The notes below the pieces were generated by a model that was not told the DNA's origin, did not search any database, and was given only the letters and a program-made list of their open reading frames with translations. DNA of 64,000 bases from NCBI GenBank assembly GCA_911728435.2, contig OU452210.1, positions 8,246,001 through 8,310,000 of the forward strand. Direction: 5' to 3'. Below are positions 15,560-30,000 of this stretch, one piece after another; position 1 is the stretch's first letter, and every line of letters begins with the position of its first letter. Source of the stretch: Apoderus coryli. Lineage: Eukaryota; Arthropoda; Insecta; Coleoptera; Attelabidae. Both the position numbers and the translations under genes were made by a program.

Positions 15560-16315
15560 ATTTATTGCTCTATCAACTCTTAAAAAGTACTGACTGAACT
15601 GATATGTTATTGAGCCGGGACGTTAATAAGTGCCTTGGTGCCTTTTATCACAAAATGCATGAATGTATAGACATGGCCGTATCCAAGCATGTTAGGATGG
15701 TCGGTGGCCCCACTCAGAATTTTCCCTCTTGGTTTTTTAACATTCTTAAATCAAAAATTAAGTCGAAACATAGGTTGCACAGAATAATAAAAAAGCGTGA
15801 AGCCACCCATGAACAAAAAGCAGAGTTTAAAATCTTAAGAAGAGACATAAAATCTCAAACCTGCTATGATTATTGTGAGTATTTTTGAAAAATCGAACTT
15901 AATATACAAGGTGACACCAAAAAGTTCTGTACCTTTCTTAATAGCAAGAGAAATCATGTTACCTACCTGAGGAGATGGTGATGGTGTTTGAGAATCGAAG
16001 TTGTGATGATCCAGCTTCTATTGCGAATGCTTTTGCACAGTTCTTTGAATCAGTGTACACCCTTAGTACTAATATTAATGTTAGTGGCTTGAATTTCGGC
16101 ATATTCGAATTTTCCAGAGTAACCGAAGAGGAGAGTACCAAAAATTAATTTAAGAATAACGGATAAAAGCTTATTTTCAATAAAACAGGGAAGTCTTTCG
16201 TCAATTAATTATATGATGCTGATATGTAATAGGTATATGGTTGAAAATAACCTGGATATGTTTAACTCTTCTCTAGCAGTGATATCGAGAATGTTGAGTC
16301 ATGATAATCGGTTTT
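15560..16315 (+). mobile_element. Decayed jockey-like LINE ORF2 fragments
   Basis: This is a dead non-LTR retrotransposon piece in several frames. Residues encoded at 15604-15888 and just beyond resemble the linker between endonuclease and reverse transcriptase of jockey-type LINEs: PSWFFNILKSKIK, followed by basic helices, then KFCTFLNSKRNHV. A second frame from about 15985 gives DDPASIANAFAQFFESVYT, the usual continuation into the reverse transcriptase. A third piece near 16222-16311 reads MLICNRYMVENNLDMFNSSL and resembles the ORF2 C-terminus. The catalytic RT centre between these parts is missing, and stops and frameshifts break the frame. Family assignment rests on remembered motif patterns only. 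Confidence 0.65.
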
Positions 16316-18654
16316 GATGTCTGAGTTGGGTGTTGATAGTGTATGTAGTTTAATACTTTAGGATTGGTTTGTTCTTTTTTTTCTGTTCTGTTCTTGGAAT
16401 ATTTAAGTATTGTTATCTTTAAATCTGTTACTACTTTACATGCAATTACCACTTGTTGAATGGAATAATCTTTGAAAAATGTTTTTAATCTTTAACGCTT
16501 TAAATAAATAAAAAAAAGTGTAAATACAAGAATAGTTTTACTATTATCTTTAAAAATACCACACTCAAGTATAGCCTCCAGCCTTTTCGCATTACTGCGA
16601 GTTTATTGACAATGGTGGAATTAAAACTTATGAGAGAAGTAGAGTAGAATATATGACCTTCTATTTTGAAGTCAATATTCAAAAGAACTTAAAGGTAAAT
16701 TGATGTTAGGTGCTAAAGTGGTAAATCAATATGGACTATAATTTTTGGTGAAACTGAATTTTGAAAAAAGTTATTAGGTAATAGAAAATCATGACTGATC
16801 TGAAAAGATAACTACACTACAAGTTGCTGTTTATTAAATAATGTTTAGGAGGCTGTCTCAAACAATATTTTAATTTCATAAGCTGGCAACTTGGATATAT
16901 TTAAAGTTAATGTTCCTACGATGCTTTATGAATAGAATACTTAAAAATGTATATTAACGAATAAATTCCACGTCGAACCGATATATAATTGTTGCCATCT
17001 AGTATCAGTTTAATTTTTTCATTCTAAAAACTTTTGATAATTAATTAAAGTCAACAAAATTGCCCTTTCTGGAGTGAAGTGGGGTTAGATTATCATTAAT
17101 CACACCTTACCATCCTGTTACACTCTGGTTCGTTCCCATGAATTAGCACAAAAAAATAATGGCTAAAAAGTTTTCTTAAAATCATTAAAGGCAAACATTG
17201 CGCGAACATATTGCAGATGCTTTTTTTATTGAAATAAAGTGCTTTATTCAGTTATATACGCAAAAAGGTCTTGAATTGCATCTTCTAGTTCACCTGTATG
17301 TAGATGTTAGAAGTAAAGTAGAAAATTATAAGAAAGTGATTTTTTATTTCTAAATAATTAGCATAATGTGCTTGTAACATACTCCAATATGATTCTTGGA
17401 TTGTGTTTTAAGTAGTAAAATCCTTTTAGTTCGATTTATTTGAAAATAGGTATTAGGACCTAAAAAACTAAGGGTACGTTTTCTCCTAGGGACAACTTTT
17501 GAGGTTTGTTGTGCTACTATTATCGACTGTCACATTATCCTAAAAAATAGCAAGATAATTTTTTTTTCGTATAAAAATGATCTGTGCGAAATCGCTAATA
17601 TTTTCCTCCGTCACACGCAAACGTTATTAACGTCATATTATTTTTTATTTGACATAACAGTCGATCGGAAGGACCTTTTGTTAAAAATTCTGCTTTACGA
17701 TATGTATACAGGGACAAATAATGCTTCTTTGAGCTAAAAGGAATGTATAAAACTAATCTTATGAACATAATACATAATACGATGCATGTGTATTGAAGAT
17801 AATACGAGAATATGAAAATAGTTTTATAATATTAAATATAGGTAGGTACCCACTATTTTCTTATATCAGTTTATTACTTATATAAACTGATAAATTAATC
17901 ATTATTAAATTCTTAAATATAACATAATTAATCCGTCGTGTGAGAAATATTCAATGGAATTTGTCACAAGCATTCCAAGAAAGAGTCACCCTAAATTTTT
18001 AAATCATAATCGGTTTTTTGACAAAATGCAAGAATCCTAGTATTACTTCTTCATCAGCCATGATTGTCACTCATAAATTTCACAAACAAATTCAGTCACT
18101 TACCTATTGGTAAATCAAGTGAGTTCAGAATTACATATTTAGTTCAATCGGAAAACTTGCTAGGCAAATATACAATTTGGCGTCTAAAAAGGTATAGAAG
18201 GGACATTGCGTAGTTGTAAACCTAAGCACTTGTTTTATTTACATACATTTTTATATACTTCTTACTTAAAACTTTTCCAATTATCTTCATAATCTTTTCA
18301 CCCTATAATGGAGATAAGCGAAGTTACCTTTGTGAAATGTTAATGCATAGTGTTAAGTTAAATTTACTGTGAAGGGCATGTTAATTTTTGTATCATACAT
18401 TCATACGACTTAATTATACAAAACGGGAATGCTCACGCCAACTTAAAAATATTTTGGGATGAAATATGTAATGCTATTTAAATATATTTTAACCTTACGC
18501 TTAGGCAAATTTGCAAGTCATAAAGCTCTCATTTTTTTTCTACGTATTACGTGATTTGATATTCAAATATTTAATATCAAGCACAGTTTAAATCTGAACA
18601 CGACACCGTTTTGGCCACAAAATTTTAAGAATAATTTAGCAGAGTAGACTCTAA
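16316..18654. other. Non-coding stretch, nothing recognised
   Basis: AT-rich sequence without a supportable gene, RNA or named repeat. A taggtaggtaccc word at about 17843 resembles similar words elsewhere in the window. Confidence 0.4.
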
Positions 18655-19990
18655 AGTATATATACCGGGTGTACCAGAATTGTGGGAAATTTTAAGACAG
18701 TGTTCCTGTAAAATAAAAACTTAAAAAAATAAATCAAGTAGCCTAAACCTTCAACTAAAAAAGGATATTCATGATTACTGGCGGTCAAATGAAATGAAAA
18801 TATGCAGTGATGTCTGGGGAGGTTTCTTAACAACATCATTGAAAAGAATAAGCTCAGAAGTAAAAAAAAAAACATTTTTTAACACATTAGAAAAAACTGA
18901 ACGAAATCATTTGAAATAAAAAAAATGTTTCTAAACTTACTAGTTCTTGCAACATTTGAACTTAAGGACGCTGATTCGAAACAATTTATTAAAAACGTTG
19001 GTTATTATGGATAACATGATCCGATTTCGGCATTAATTCGACATTTTTGGATTTCGCGGTTAATTTTATTGTGGATTAATTTGAAATAAAATATGGAATT
19101 CGTTTATTGAGTATACAGATATAGATCTGATGTATTGTCTTACTTTGGAAGCCAGAAGGTGCTACCGAGAAAGATTTCGTAATCGTACTCCTCCAAATTC
19201 AAGAATATTGACCAAAGTCTAAGGGAGAATGGTAGGCTATGTAATGATACTGGTCTGGGAATTACAGTACATACACTGCAGTTAAAAGAAAATATTCTAA
19301 ACCTGTAGATGACACATCTTCAACGAGCACCCGTAAATTATCAACACAGATTCAAGGGAAGACTCTTGATTCTTGCAGTGACGCGATAATCCGAAATAAC
19401 AAAAGCATCATTATTGAACTGATAGCTTAAAACGTCGCTGCAGGTGTTGGAACTGGCCATAAAATCATTCACAATAGGCTGCAATACAAGAAAACTTGGG
19501 GCGAGATGGGTCCCAAAACAACTTACCGGCATCCACAAAGAAATGAGGCGTGGAATCAATAAACAGTTAAGCCAGATATTTATCTGAAAAAAATATTTAT
19601 TAAAAAATTTGTGATATGCAACGAAACTTGGATCCGCTTTGCAGCACACAAGTTTTCCAACGCTATTCAATGACGCTTACACCTAGCATAGCCATATTTT
19701 ATGCGATTTTCTGTAAGGAAATCCAAGAATCAACAACCAATATTACAGTGACATGCTGGAAAACAAAGTGAAGCCTGCCATTCGCACTAAACGTCGTGAA
19801 CTTTTGACAAACGGTGTAATTTTGCCTCACAATAATACACAGACAACATAAGAGGATCTAACGTTGAAGTGAAAACTCATGGACATAACGAACAATGGAA
19901 GAAGTGTTAAGTAATATTATTTAGAAAAGTCGCCAAAATTTTGTAATGAATGACCCTCGTAAATTGCAATAAACTATAATTTTAAAGTGC
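18655..19990 (+). mobile_element. Inactivated mariner-like DNA transposon
   Basis: Transposase remnants run from about 19093 to 19880 on the plus strand in shifting frames. The N-terminal helix-turn-helix region reads EYTDIDLMYCLTLEARRCY then RERFRNRTPPNSRILTKV, resembling the DUF4817-type DNA-binding head. Next come GVGTGHKIIHNRLQYKKTW and RWVPKQLTGIHKEMRRGI, which match the mariner linker (WVPxxLT). The first catalytic block is FVICNETWIRF, where mariners have GDETW, so Asp is replaced by Asn. The second block reads NGVILPHNNTQ, where HDN is expected, so it is again Asp to Asn. Frameshifts and both lost aspartates make it inactive. The 5' edge is placed at the gggtgt sequence near 18662, and the 3' edge is uncertain. 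Confidence 0.75.
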
Positions 19991-20884
19991 GATTAAATTA
20001 GCGTATAAATTAATTATACTTAGCTGAAACTGAAACAAAAGTAAAACTTGAATAAATTGGACCACAGAGGTCAAACGAAATGGACAGCTTCACCAAATAT
20101 ATCCGCACTGCAGCTTTTCGAGAGTTTTAAAAGCTAAAAATTAATGATCTATTAATGGATGTCTGCGGAAGAGCTTTTACCTAATATGTTAGTTATTACA
20201 TTGAGCTAGTGACCGAGATATTAAAGTACATGTACTTAGTGACATGTATAGGTATGGTAAAAATACGTTTCCCAGAGTGTTATCGCAAGTTATAAGTTTT
20301 TATTAGAATGGGAAATTCAGGCACATCGGTCAAATACGTGGTTGTCTTTCACGTGATCCAATCTATATTACAAAATTGGTCTTACATATACAAGGTGTCC
20401 CGTAAATGCATACCGGCGCCATATTCTTCTTTTATAAATGAAATACCATACATTTGTAGCGTAAGCGAGGGCTCAAATTTTTCGTCAAAAAATACAGGAT
20501 TAGATCAATATTAATTATGCTAAAAACTGCTGCTGACTTTACATTGATTAACATTTGAAAATTTAAATATGTATATTTTTTGTATCTATTATTTCAGCAT
20601 TTCTGAGAATTATATATTATTCGCAACCAAAGTGCTGTCGTAAATTTGACCAATTTTAAACTGGTTTTCCTTCTTTTTCAAATTACACAACTTTAATATT
20701 ATATCATCAAATTAAATAAAAAACTATTACCCTGTATATTTTCATGTAATTGTTGCTACAAATTATATAATATTAATACAAACATGATATGTATGCTTTT
20801 TACCATAGAAAAATTAACAAAACTAATCAAAAACAACATACGAAGACAGAAAACTATTCAAACGACTTTTGCTTTGTTTTTCAG
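19991..20884. other. Non-coding stretch upstream of first recognised calcium-sensor exon
   Basis: No exon was recognised. A string caaggtgtcccgtaaatgca at about 20389 resembles the ends of the transposon family seen at 14925 and 18655, suggesting another terminal fragment. Confidence 0.35.
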
Positions 20885-21009
20885 ATGATGAATCAGATGA
20901 ATTCACTATTCATATAGCGAGATACCGTCCTGAAGAATTGCACAAACTTGCATCAAAAACGAAATTCACAAAGAAAGAAATTCAACTCATGTATAGAGGT
21001 TTTAAACAG
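20885..21009 (+). CDS. Kcnip: Calcium-sensor exon (first recognised)
   Basis: The exon lies between ttttcag and gtatga. It starts with the last two bases of a split codon and ends on a complete codon (CAG). It encodes DESDEFTIHIARYRPEEL followed by the KFTKKEIQLMYRGFKQ segment typical of the N-terminal helices of neuronal calcium sensors. Confidence 0.88.
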
Positions 21010-24000
21010 GTATGATAGTAGAAGTTCTAACTTTATAATGATTATTAAAACCATTATTATAAAATGATAAATATATCTGAACGAGTATTTTTGATGCAGA
21101 GATATATTGTATAAATTTATTATTATATAAATTACCTAATATTACCATAATATGGTTAATTTTGTGTTGGTATTTTGCTATTCAAGTTTTTAAGCTTGAT
21201 TCCAGTTTTATACTAATTTTAAACATTTTGCTAACAACCCACATCAACGTAACTTATTGCATTCTAACAACAAATAATAATGGTGATCAGTATGTTCAAG
21301 GATTGCATTGTACTTTTTTTACATCAACCCTGAATTTCCAAAGGATATAGATAGTATATAGTAACGTTTTAACGTATCTACGTTACCATTTCGTTTAGTT
21401 ATTCTTATCATAAATAATCGGTGAGTACAAACTTTGGCGTAGAGTAATACTGAAAAACTCGTTGTGCCATTTCAGCAAAGCACTCGACGCGGATTTCACT
21501 AATACAGTTAGCATTATCAGGATAGGATTAAAATGTTTCGAGAATATGATGTGAGTATTTATTAGAAAATGTGAAAGGGTTTATAAAAACCAATCGCGCA
21601 TGTATCTTTGTACAATTGACTGAACTTTACTGTTGTTGCAAGTCTAGTGTCTATTTAAACGTATTTACTAGCTTCCACTAGACGATTTTTTAGAGTTAGT
21701 TCATTTTTTATTTCATTACTACAAACATTTTTTGATACCTGGCTAACTTCTTTGTTTAAATATATTGTATCTGACAAACCTCTCGCCTAAAAGATCACGA
21801 TACTGTTTCAAAAGGTAGGTTCAAATACACCAAGAGCTCTATCTTCTCAAAAAAGTCGATTCATTTGTTTGATGAGACTTTCTGGTCCAAGGCAGCTGAG
21901 GAGAAACACAACACAGGTTTCTCCGTCTCCTTCTCATCAACTTTGATACCCAAGTGGCATGAGTACAATTATACGTAGTTTTTATAAGATTTATAAACGT
22001 CTGCTCCCATTGACATCAACTGCAATTCTTTTAGAATTTGATCTGGGCAGTGTGACTAGATGAATAGCGTATGCCAGCAGGCCGTTCTTCAAATTTGCGA
22101 AAGGAACCCCACCCTGAAATCAGCCGTTGGAGGCTCTATATCTAAGAGTTCTATCCTGTGAATTGGTGACGATTGTTTCTAAACATTGTATCAATCCAGC
22201 CACTACTGCTCTAAATAAATAAATGGGGCTTCGTAGAGAAAACTCTAATATTATTGGTAGTCGATATATCTTTCACTTTCTTTCAGTTACTGATATGATA
22301 AGTAAGACGAAATAATTTAACGATCATCCTAGATACCCTGACAGACAAGGTTAGGTTAATTAAACCCAACAAAACAGGTTTTTGAATAACTATAACTATT
22401 CGCGCCACAACAAATATATAGAAGCTATTCATAACTAAACAAGTTTTCCAAGGTATGTAAAATCTAAATTGTAAAAGATCTGTGACGCATTTATCAACAG
22501 AGTTTTATTAAAAACTCCAGAGTAGGTACTAGAATGCCTATCTGAATTTTCAGGAGAATTATCCGTAACTCATTAAATTAAAACCACACAAAAACATGTT
22601 AATTAGAAGTTAACTATTATAGTACTTACCTTCTATTGAATTTTGAATTTAAAAAAACTTCATAGAATAAGTATATTTTAGTAACTTCATTATAAACTTT
22701 ATTTTCTGCCCAAATTTGTATTGCTTTATAGATTTAACGGAAGCAGTTTTCTTGTTCTTTTTATACTCTACAATCTACAAAATAAACTTTATTTTCCAAG
22801 CTAATAATTTGTTACGGTTTTCGCGACAAAAACGAAATAAAAAAACAAAAACAAAAAGTAAAATGTCCATCTTATCTAAAAGAATTAGGTAGTTTGGTTT
22901 TTGTTTTTTTTTGTCACACAAACATTGAAGTAAAACGGATTAGAACACTAGTCACAGAAAAATCTATGGTTTGCTTAAACATGCGAAATATTAACCACAT
23001 TTTTATACGGAGGGAGAGGGTGAGTTTTTGTGTATATTCAGTCACAGAATATTAAAAGCAGCGAACATATGTTTGTAGCTTTGCGCCTATTTAAATTAAT
23101 AGAAATTAAAAATACGACTTCAGATGTTTTATTTTTTTGCATTAAATTGGTGCTCCCTACGAAAAAAACCTATTTTATCACAAATTGAACGATAATTTCA
23201 AAAGTAGTTATTATTTTGAAATATCTCAATGGTGTACCATTTTTTTTCTTTAAAAATATTTTTTAGTTTTTTTTTTTATTTCTTACATTATTTTTACAGA
23301 TATAAAAAAATAAAACGCTCTTCTTTAGTCTTACTTTTTGAGGAGAATACAATAGCGTTTATAAATTTTTAGTACCACGTTTCGTTTTTGGAAAATGTTA
23401 TTGAAGAAAATTCGTTTGACATTTATTTTGCGTAAAACATTCATCTGAGAAAGGCGCTTTTAAGTGCAGTGAAAGCCAAAAGAAGTTTACATTTCGGTCT
23501 TTTATTTTCTCTATAAAAGATAATCTAAACCTGATTATTTTAGTAATGTAATAAGTATTTTAATTCAAACAAAATACCCACTAAAAGTGGTATAGTCCAC
23601 AGAATCATGCGATGTTGGTAAGGTAAAAACAAAAAATTCAAAATAGAAAATAATTTAAGAATATTATATGTAATTGTGTATGTATTTTATATATTACCTA
23701 TTTACACTGAATGTTGTTGTGATGTAGTGTACATGTACCACTTACTTGTTTATTTTTAATTCTGTTTACAAAAAAAAAAAAATTTTTTAGAAAGAGATGT
23801 ACCTGAGGAAGGCGAATAAGCCGAAACGCTGTACGGAATTTGACATGAAATAAACATATTTCAAAAGGGAAAACACATTTTTTTTTGCTTAAAAGAACCT
23901 TAAAACCCAATAAAGGAAACGAATATAAAAAAACCTGTTTATGTTTTTACGCTATCGAAAAATACTTTTGAGAGTATTTCACTTCTTTTGCACTCGCAAG

Positions 24001-27000
24001 CTGCTGTTGAAAAAGTTTTTCGCGACTCAGAAGCCAGTCTGAAATAAACTGGAAATTGAAACTGAACATGCACTTTTATACATAAAACAAATTTCTTGTT
24101 GATAAATGATTTGTTACATAGGATCCAAAAACGGGACACGTCTGATCTCGAGTAGGTATATCTCGTAAATTTTACTCTCATCCCATCTCGTCGAAATATT
24201 TCCCCTATCTCGCAGCACCTCTATTTCTGGGGCATTATAAATACATCGCTCAATATATTTATTAACTATTATACTGTGAATTTAGTTTAGAATGTCGTAT
24301 CTTACTAACGTTCCTTCAACTTCAAGTTATCACACATTTACCAGTCGACCCCACTTGATTTTAGTAGACATGGCTTTAAATACGGGGATTATTTCAAAAT
24401 GGGAACAGTTTAAATTTGTTAGTTTCAGAATATGTTGTCTAAGATGTGTATACACCACGTATTACCGGTAGTTTTGGTAATAATATAAAAGATTAAATTG
24501 CAACTTAAAGCATAATTTATGCCAGAAAATTGTTTACACATTTCGAGTAATTGGAAGGGATAGCGATATCACAGGGATTTGCAAGAACCATTCAATATAG
24601 AACACGATGCTAATAATGTTCTTTTAAAAACTACATGAGGTTGTGCAATTAATGTTGTAACAATGTTGATTTCAGTTTAATCAGTTCTCTTCTCTTTGTA
24701 AATAGTATACGTCTACGTAGAATATTTAGAGTAAATAACGTTTTTACTGTAACAAGTATATTTCAAAACATTTGTTTTTCAAATTGCTATTTCACTTATA
24801 GAATCATGCATAAATCGATATATTGTTGCTTAAAAGCTCTTCTAACTTGAAGCTTTTACGCCTTCAGAGCCCCAATAAATATGTATACTTCCATACTAAA
24901 AGCTAAACATAAATAAATCCAATTGTATAAATCTCGATTCAATTATTTAGGAAGAATTATTGATGGATTCCATCCAGTTTCTCAGTAAGAATATAAACTG
25001 GAAAGTACTTCGGCAAAGCTTCTCTATAAAAAATATTTTTTAGATATGTAAAATGTCATTTGTAAATTTAGCTCTACATTTGTAAATGTAGCTTCTCTAT
25101 AAAAAATATGTTAGATATGTAAAATGTCATTTGTAAATTTAGCTCTACATTTGATGACGAAAATCAAAGAAGTTCATCGAGAACTTGCAAGCTTCTATTA
25201 TTTTGGGCTATTAACGAAACAGTGAATTTTGATTAATGTTCTTAATGATCTTGAATAGGGTCAGGTAATTTTTTTTAGACCGGTGTAAATTTTCTAACTG
25301 CACCCTGACCGGGAACAGCCAATATAGAGATAAATCTCAATATCAACCGGAGACATGCTGTAGAAACAGAGTTTAGCACTGACTCCTCTCGGATGACTAG
25401 CACAATGGTAATTGGCGTTAATTACATTATTCTGTCTATACCCATTCAATTTAAACGTAATCAATAGAATTTGCTATTCTCTAACCCAAAATAGCGAGAT
25501 TAAAACTCTAGAGAATCAACTTTTAATAAGTTAAAGATAACCAAAATGAATTTGTGACCAGAGGTACTGTGATAATATTTATTGGCTGTTGGGTTAATGC
25601 CCATTATATTTAGAAATACAATAATAATACAAAGTACACAAACGTATGATTTAAAATCTGCTGACAAAACAAATGTCTTGCTCGCATCGACAGAAGAGGA
25701 ATATGAATTTCTGCCGCACTCAAAAGATCAGCACAATTTACATTACTGTTTACAATATCGTACAGCAACACTAAGTCGTGTGCTTACATCGATAGATCAA
25801 CGTATCATTGCCAAGCATATAATTCCAAACGATCTAATATAAAATTTATTCGACGAGTGGATGAAAGTTCTTAATAATACAATAATATCACTGTTTAACG
25901 TGCATGCTCCAATAAAAACTGTACAAACCTTACCTTAGGGAGTTGCAAAGTGTGGATTATTGCTGAGTTACTGATGGCTCAAAGACAAACTATAAAGGCC
26001 CTAAGCTCATCAAGAACAGTGTGGAATTGTCAAAACAGACTCTATGCCAAATCTCATTTCCTCTGTGTTGATAGCTTTATTAGGACTGTACTGTACTAGA
26101 CTATATTAAATAGTAATATTTATTATTTGGCTTTTATTGTAATTTGGCTATTTTGCAAAATAAAACATTTATCATAATATGCAGAGTAAAGTAATTTTTT
26201 TGATCATAAAAATCAGTTAGTTGTAAATAATCAGAGGGATATAGCCTAAACGAGTCAAAAATGATATTCTCAGTAGGTATTTTAAATTTTGGAAAAGCAA
26301 AATCATTTAAATGTAAATATATCATCTGCTTGGCTATGCCACTGACGACAGTTTAATGTTATATTTTATATTTATTACAAAAAGTTTTGGTGTCTCTACG
26401 GGAGATACACATTAAGAAATCACTTCCTTTCACATACATTGTTACATCGGTAGTATGATGAAAGAGTTTGTCGGATCATTTGCTGGAATTAGACTCAGTT
26501 ATCCGATTTCACTGATAAATGAAGAGCTTAACGTTCAAATAATTCTGCACTATTTTAATATAACTGTTTTTAATAATAATGAATCATATGACAACAAAAT
26601 ATCTTAGGTATTCGATCTACTAATTCTATGTAAATTATATTACCTCAGGAAGTAATTCTATTGCAAGTTCTTCAAAACTTTAAACAAAAAAGAAGAATAA
26701 AACTTCGGTTTAATGGCAGAGACGTGAGAGATATACAACACTTTAATAAAAGAATGTAAACTTAAAAGAGTTATGAATCTCCACTTCGTGCTTATTATTC
26801 ATTCTAAATTTATCAACTCTATACCCGACATCAAATTTTGTTTTTTATTCGCTTTTATCCAACAAAATGCGATTTTTTCTACTTTAGGTTAGCTCACAAA
26901 TACTACTGTATTTGCCTTTGTGAGAGTTATTGAAAACCTTTAGGTACTTATTTCTACACCAAAATAAAAGATAATAAAACTACAGCTTTTTAGTGACCAA

Positions 27001-30000
27001 AGTGGAGTATGGAACAACGAATCCCTTGAGTTTAAAAACCGCAGTTTATTCCAATCACAACCCTGTAGATCTCTTCGAAATAAAAAAGGCATTTACATCA
27101 CGTGTGAAATTTATTGGTCCGTATTTTTTTGAGCGCTATTTAGCAGCAAAGTTTTTCCACGTATTGTTAGGCATTTCGTTTAAACACTAAAAAGAATTAT
27201 TGGTTAGAGTCTGTTCAAAAATGTACACACGCAGAGCAACACTGAATCAATATTAGACAGATCAACAAAATTAAATTCACATATTTACGGGGTTTGTTGT
27301 TTGTCTTTTAACACCTTCCCAATTTTTAGCTGTTTTATAAAATCTTCTGGACATGGACATCATCCTAAGCATGTAAAAATACCCCAGTGTTTCAGCGTTT
27401 TTTATAGAGAATTATTGTACATAGGTTCAATTTAGTAGTGACTACTGAAGTGGACCTGAGGACTAGTTTGAGTATTACGAAAACTGCCAAAATTCTCGTA
27501 GTTCTGTCAACAGTGAGTATTGGATGGAGTCTCAAACTAATTATTGAACTAGAGGCAGAGATTGTTGAAGAAAAAAAAAAGGATTCAAACTGTCCTTATC
27601 AACAAGGAAAATATGACTAGTATTCTAGACAAAAATGCCCTTGAGCTCACAGCATGCATATGTATAAACTAGACCTATTAAATTTGGAATCAAAATTGTC
27701 AGTTAGAACTATTTCGAGGATATGAGAAACATAACAAGACAACAAACAGACATAGGAAAACACGCTGCAAAAAAATGATAAAAGCATTTTGAAAAATAAA
27801 AATTCAGTAACGAGAGCTACAAGCAACATTATCTTTGTATGATTAATTAAATAGTTACTTAAAAGAAATAAATAATTTTATCACTAACTTTTTAATTATT
27901 CTACTCGTACCTGAAATAAATCGGTTTTTGTTGCCCATCGTATATTCTGTTAATCACTGCAGTTGAATACAATTTCAAACGCCCGTAGAGAGATGCTTTT
28001 ACTTGCTACTTGCAATATGGACATTTAACAGAATTTCTGGTCAAGGGTTGTGAAGGATTAGATTTAGGGAATACGCGGTATTATCTCTATTGCTACTAGG
28101 GTCGAGTTTAAATAACAAATAGGCACAAAACAGAGCTGTAATCGCTCAATAAATATAAAATAAAAAATATGACAATGAAATATCAGCTAACTCAAATAAA
28201 AGACATGCATATTTTAAAACAATGAGATTTAATCAACAATGCAAAACACATTAAATCGAACTATTGAATGTTTTTTTTTTCATTGTCAAGACTTTACGCA
28301 ATAACTAGGGAAATGGAACAAAACTCTTTTCAACTCCCTCTACCCTGGGTGAAATGTTAAGTTAAAAATCCTTCTCCAAACACTAAAAAATTTTGTAAAG
28401 AATTAATATATAAACAATATGACTTGAACGCATATATCAAAATTTAATTAAGAAAAAGTAAATGAATTTTATAAAATAACAACTAATATTAATGTCTTTT
28501 GTTTTAGGAATGTCCAACTGGTATGGTAGACGAGGATGCTTTTAAGCATATTTTCGCACAATTTTTCCCCTTAGGTGGTATGTAAAACTTAATATAAAAA
28601 TTAACTACGGAACGCTTTTATTCTCTGTGCTTGCTTTTATAAAGTTATAAGTAATAAAATTGTTTTCAAGATCAGGTCATACTTACGATGAGGAAATTTA
28701 ATTATGCTATTAATAAACAGTGTACTTAAATAAAATTTTAAACGATATAACATGACATTAAATTCCTATGGAAATAACTTAATTTAATTGATATAAAAAA
28801 TATGGTTTAATTTTAAAAAATCACACAAATTTAATCCGCTAAATTCCATTTGTTTTGTAATATTTCACAATCATTATGATCAAATTGTAAAAAATATTTG
28901 TTCCAAAATATTCAAGTCAACGCCGAAATAGTTCATATTTATAAATTTAAATATACAAACTGTGAAATACCGATTTTCTCTAGTGTGGCCGTTTAAACCA
29001 TTTTCAGGCAAGATCACGTTTTTATAGGTATGATTTGTGTTTAGTAAACCATTTATATTGTAAATTTTATTAACTAGTTTATAATTCTGATCATCAAATA
29101 TAACTACGCCAAAAATATCAGGAAGAATATAAAAGATTATTTGAGTAAAAGCTACTATACTTCCACACATTCAAAAGGTGTAAACTAATATATCACTTCA
29201 CTCATTGGGATCATATCTGCCATGTGAACTATAAACATTAATCAATGATTTACTCAATGACTGCTTATTTTATTATTATCTTAAAACAATATTTATTTAG
29301 ATACCCCAAAAATTGAATAAAATATATCGATATTATTATATGTTGTTCCTGTTTATTAACATATTTATATATTAATATTGTTCTTGCGACCTTTAGTTTG
29401 TATTTGATATTTCGGTTGGGTTTTTAGGTCCAAAACCGGTAAAACTCAGTCTCACTGATGTTTCGATCCCTATTCTGAGAAGGCTACAATGGAAAATAGT
29501 GTTTAAAAAAAAGACGCAACTTCAAAACATTTGTAATGAATAAACAATTCATCTTTAGTCAATTTTATTAACTCAATTAAAGCACAATATACACATAATA
29601 CTGATCCTGATCAATAGCTATATCAAAATTTCCAACAATATCTCCTTGAGGAGCATTTCCGGATTCGAAGACATCTTGGAAAATAAAGCAATTGCAAAAA
29701 ATTTGTTAAAAAGGGAAAATGAAAACTGTTAAATTGCATTCAGAAAAAGTTATCGAAGTTGTTGGTCACAATTTTATGAAGAAAGCAAAACAAACTGTCC
29801 ATATCTATCATGTTTTGGTAGAGTCAAAAATTAAAAATTTTGCCTAAAAACCCATTTTCATTTTTAATTATTTAATATCTAGCTAAGATATTAATTTTCA
29901 TGTTATTCATATTATTCAAAAAAAATGTGAGAGCGAATATATTATTATTCTGTATTTTTTAAATCACAGTCAATTTAAAATTCACATTATAATATCTGGC

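Larger units (their letters stand above)
21010..28507 (+). other. Large calcium-sensor intron with transposon debris
   Basis: This 7.5-kb intron holds a possible alternative first exon (21533), a hammerhead-like repeat tail (23.8 kb), a 72-bp duplication (25.0 kb) and a LINE endonuclease fragment (25.6-26.1 kb). The remainder shows nothing recognisable. Confidence 0.6.

Noticed and set aside
22010..22130. Short AYASR-like peptide hinting at an LTR-retrotransposon RNase H
   Set aside because: Only five residues match and the surrounding frame does not support a gypsy or copia domain.
23799..23834. Fourth hammerhead-like motif
   Set aside because: The core and a GGC/GCC stem fit, but the segment between GAA and stem I is one base short, leaving no unpaired cleavage nucleotide. 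Kept only as a repeat tail.
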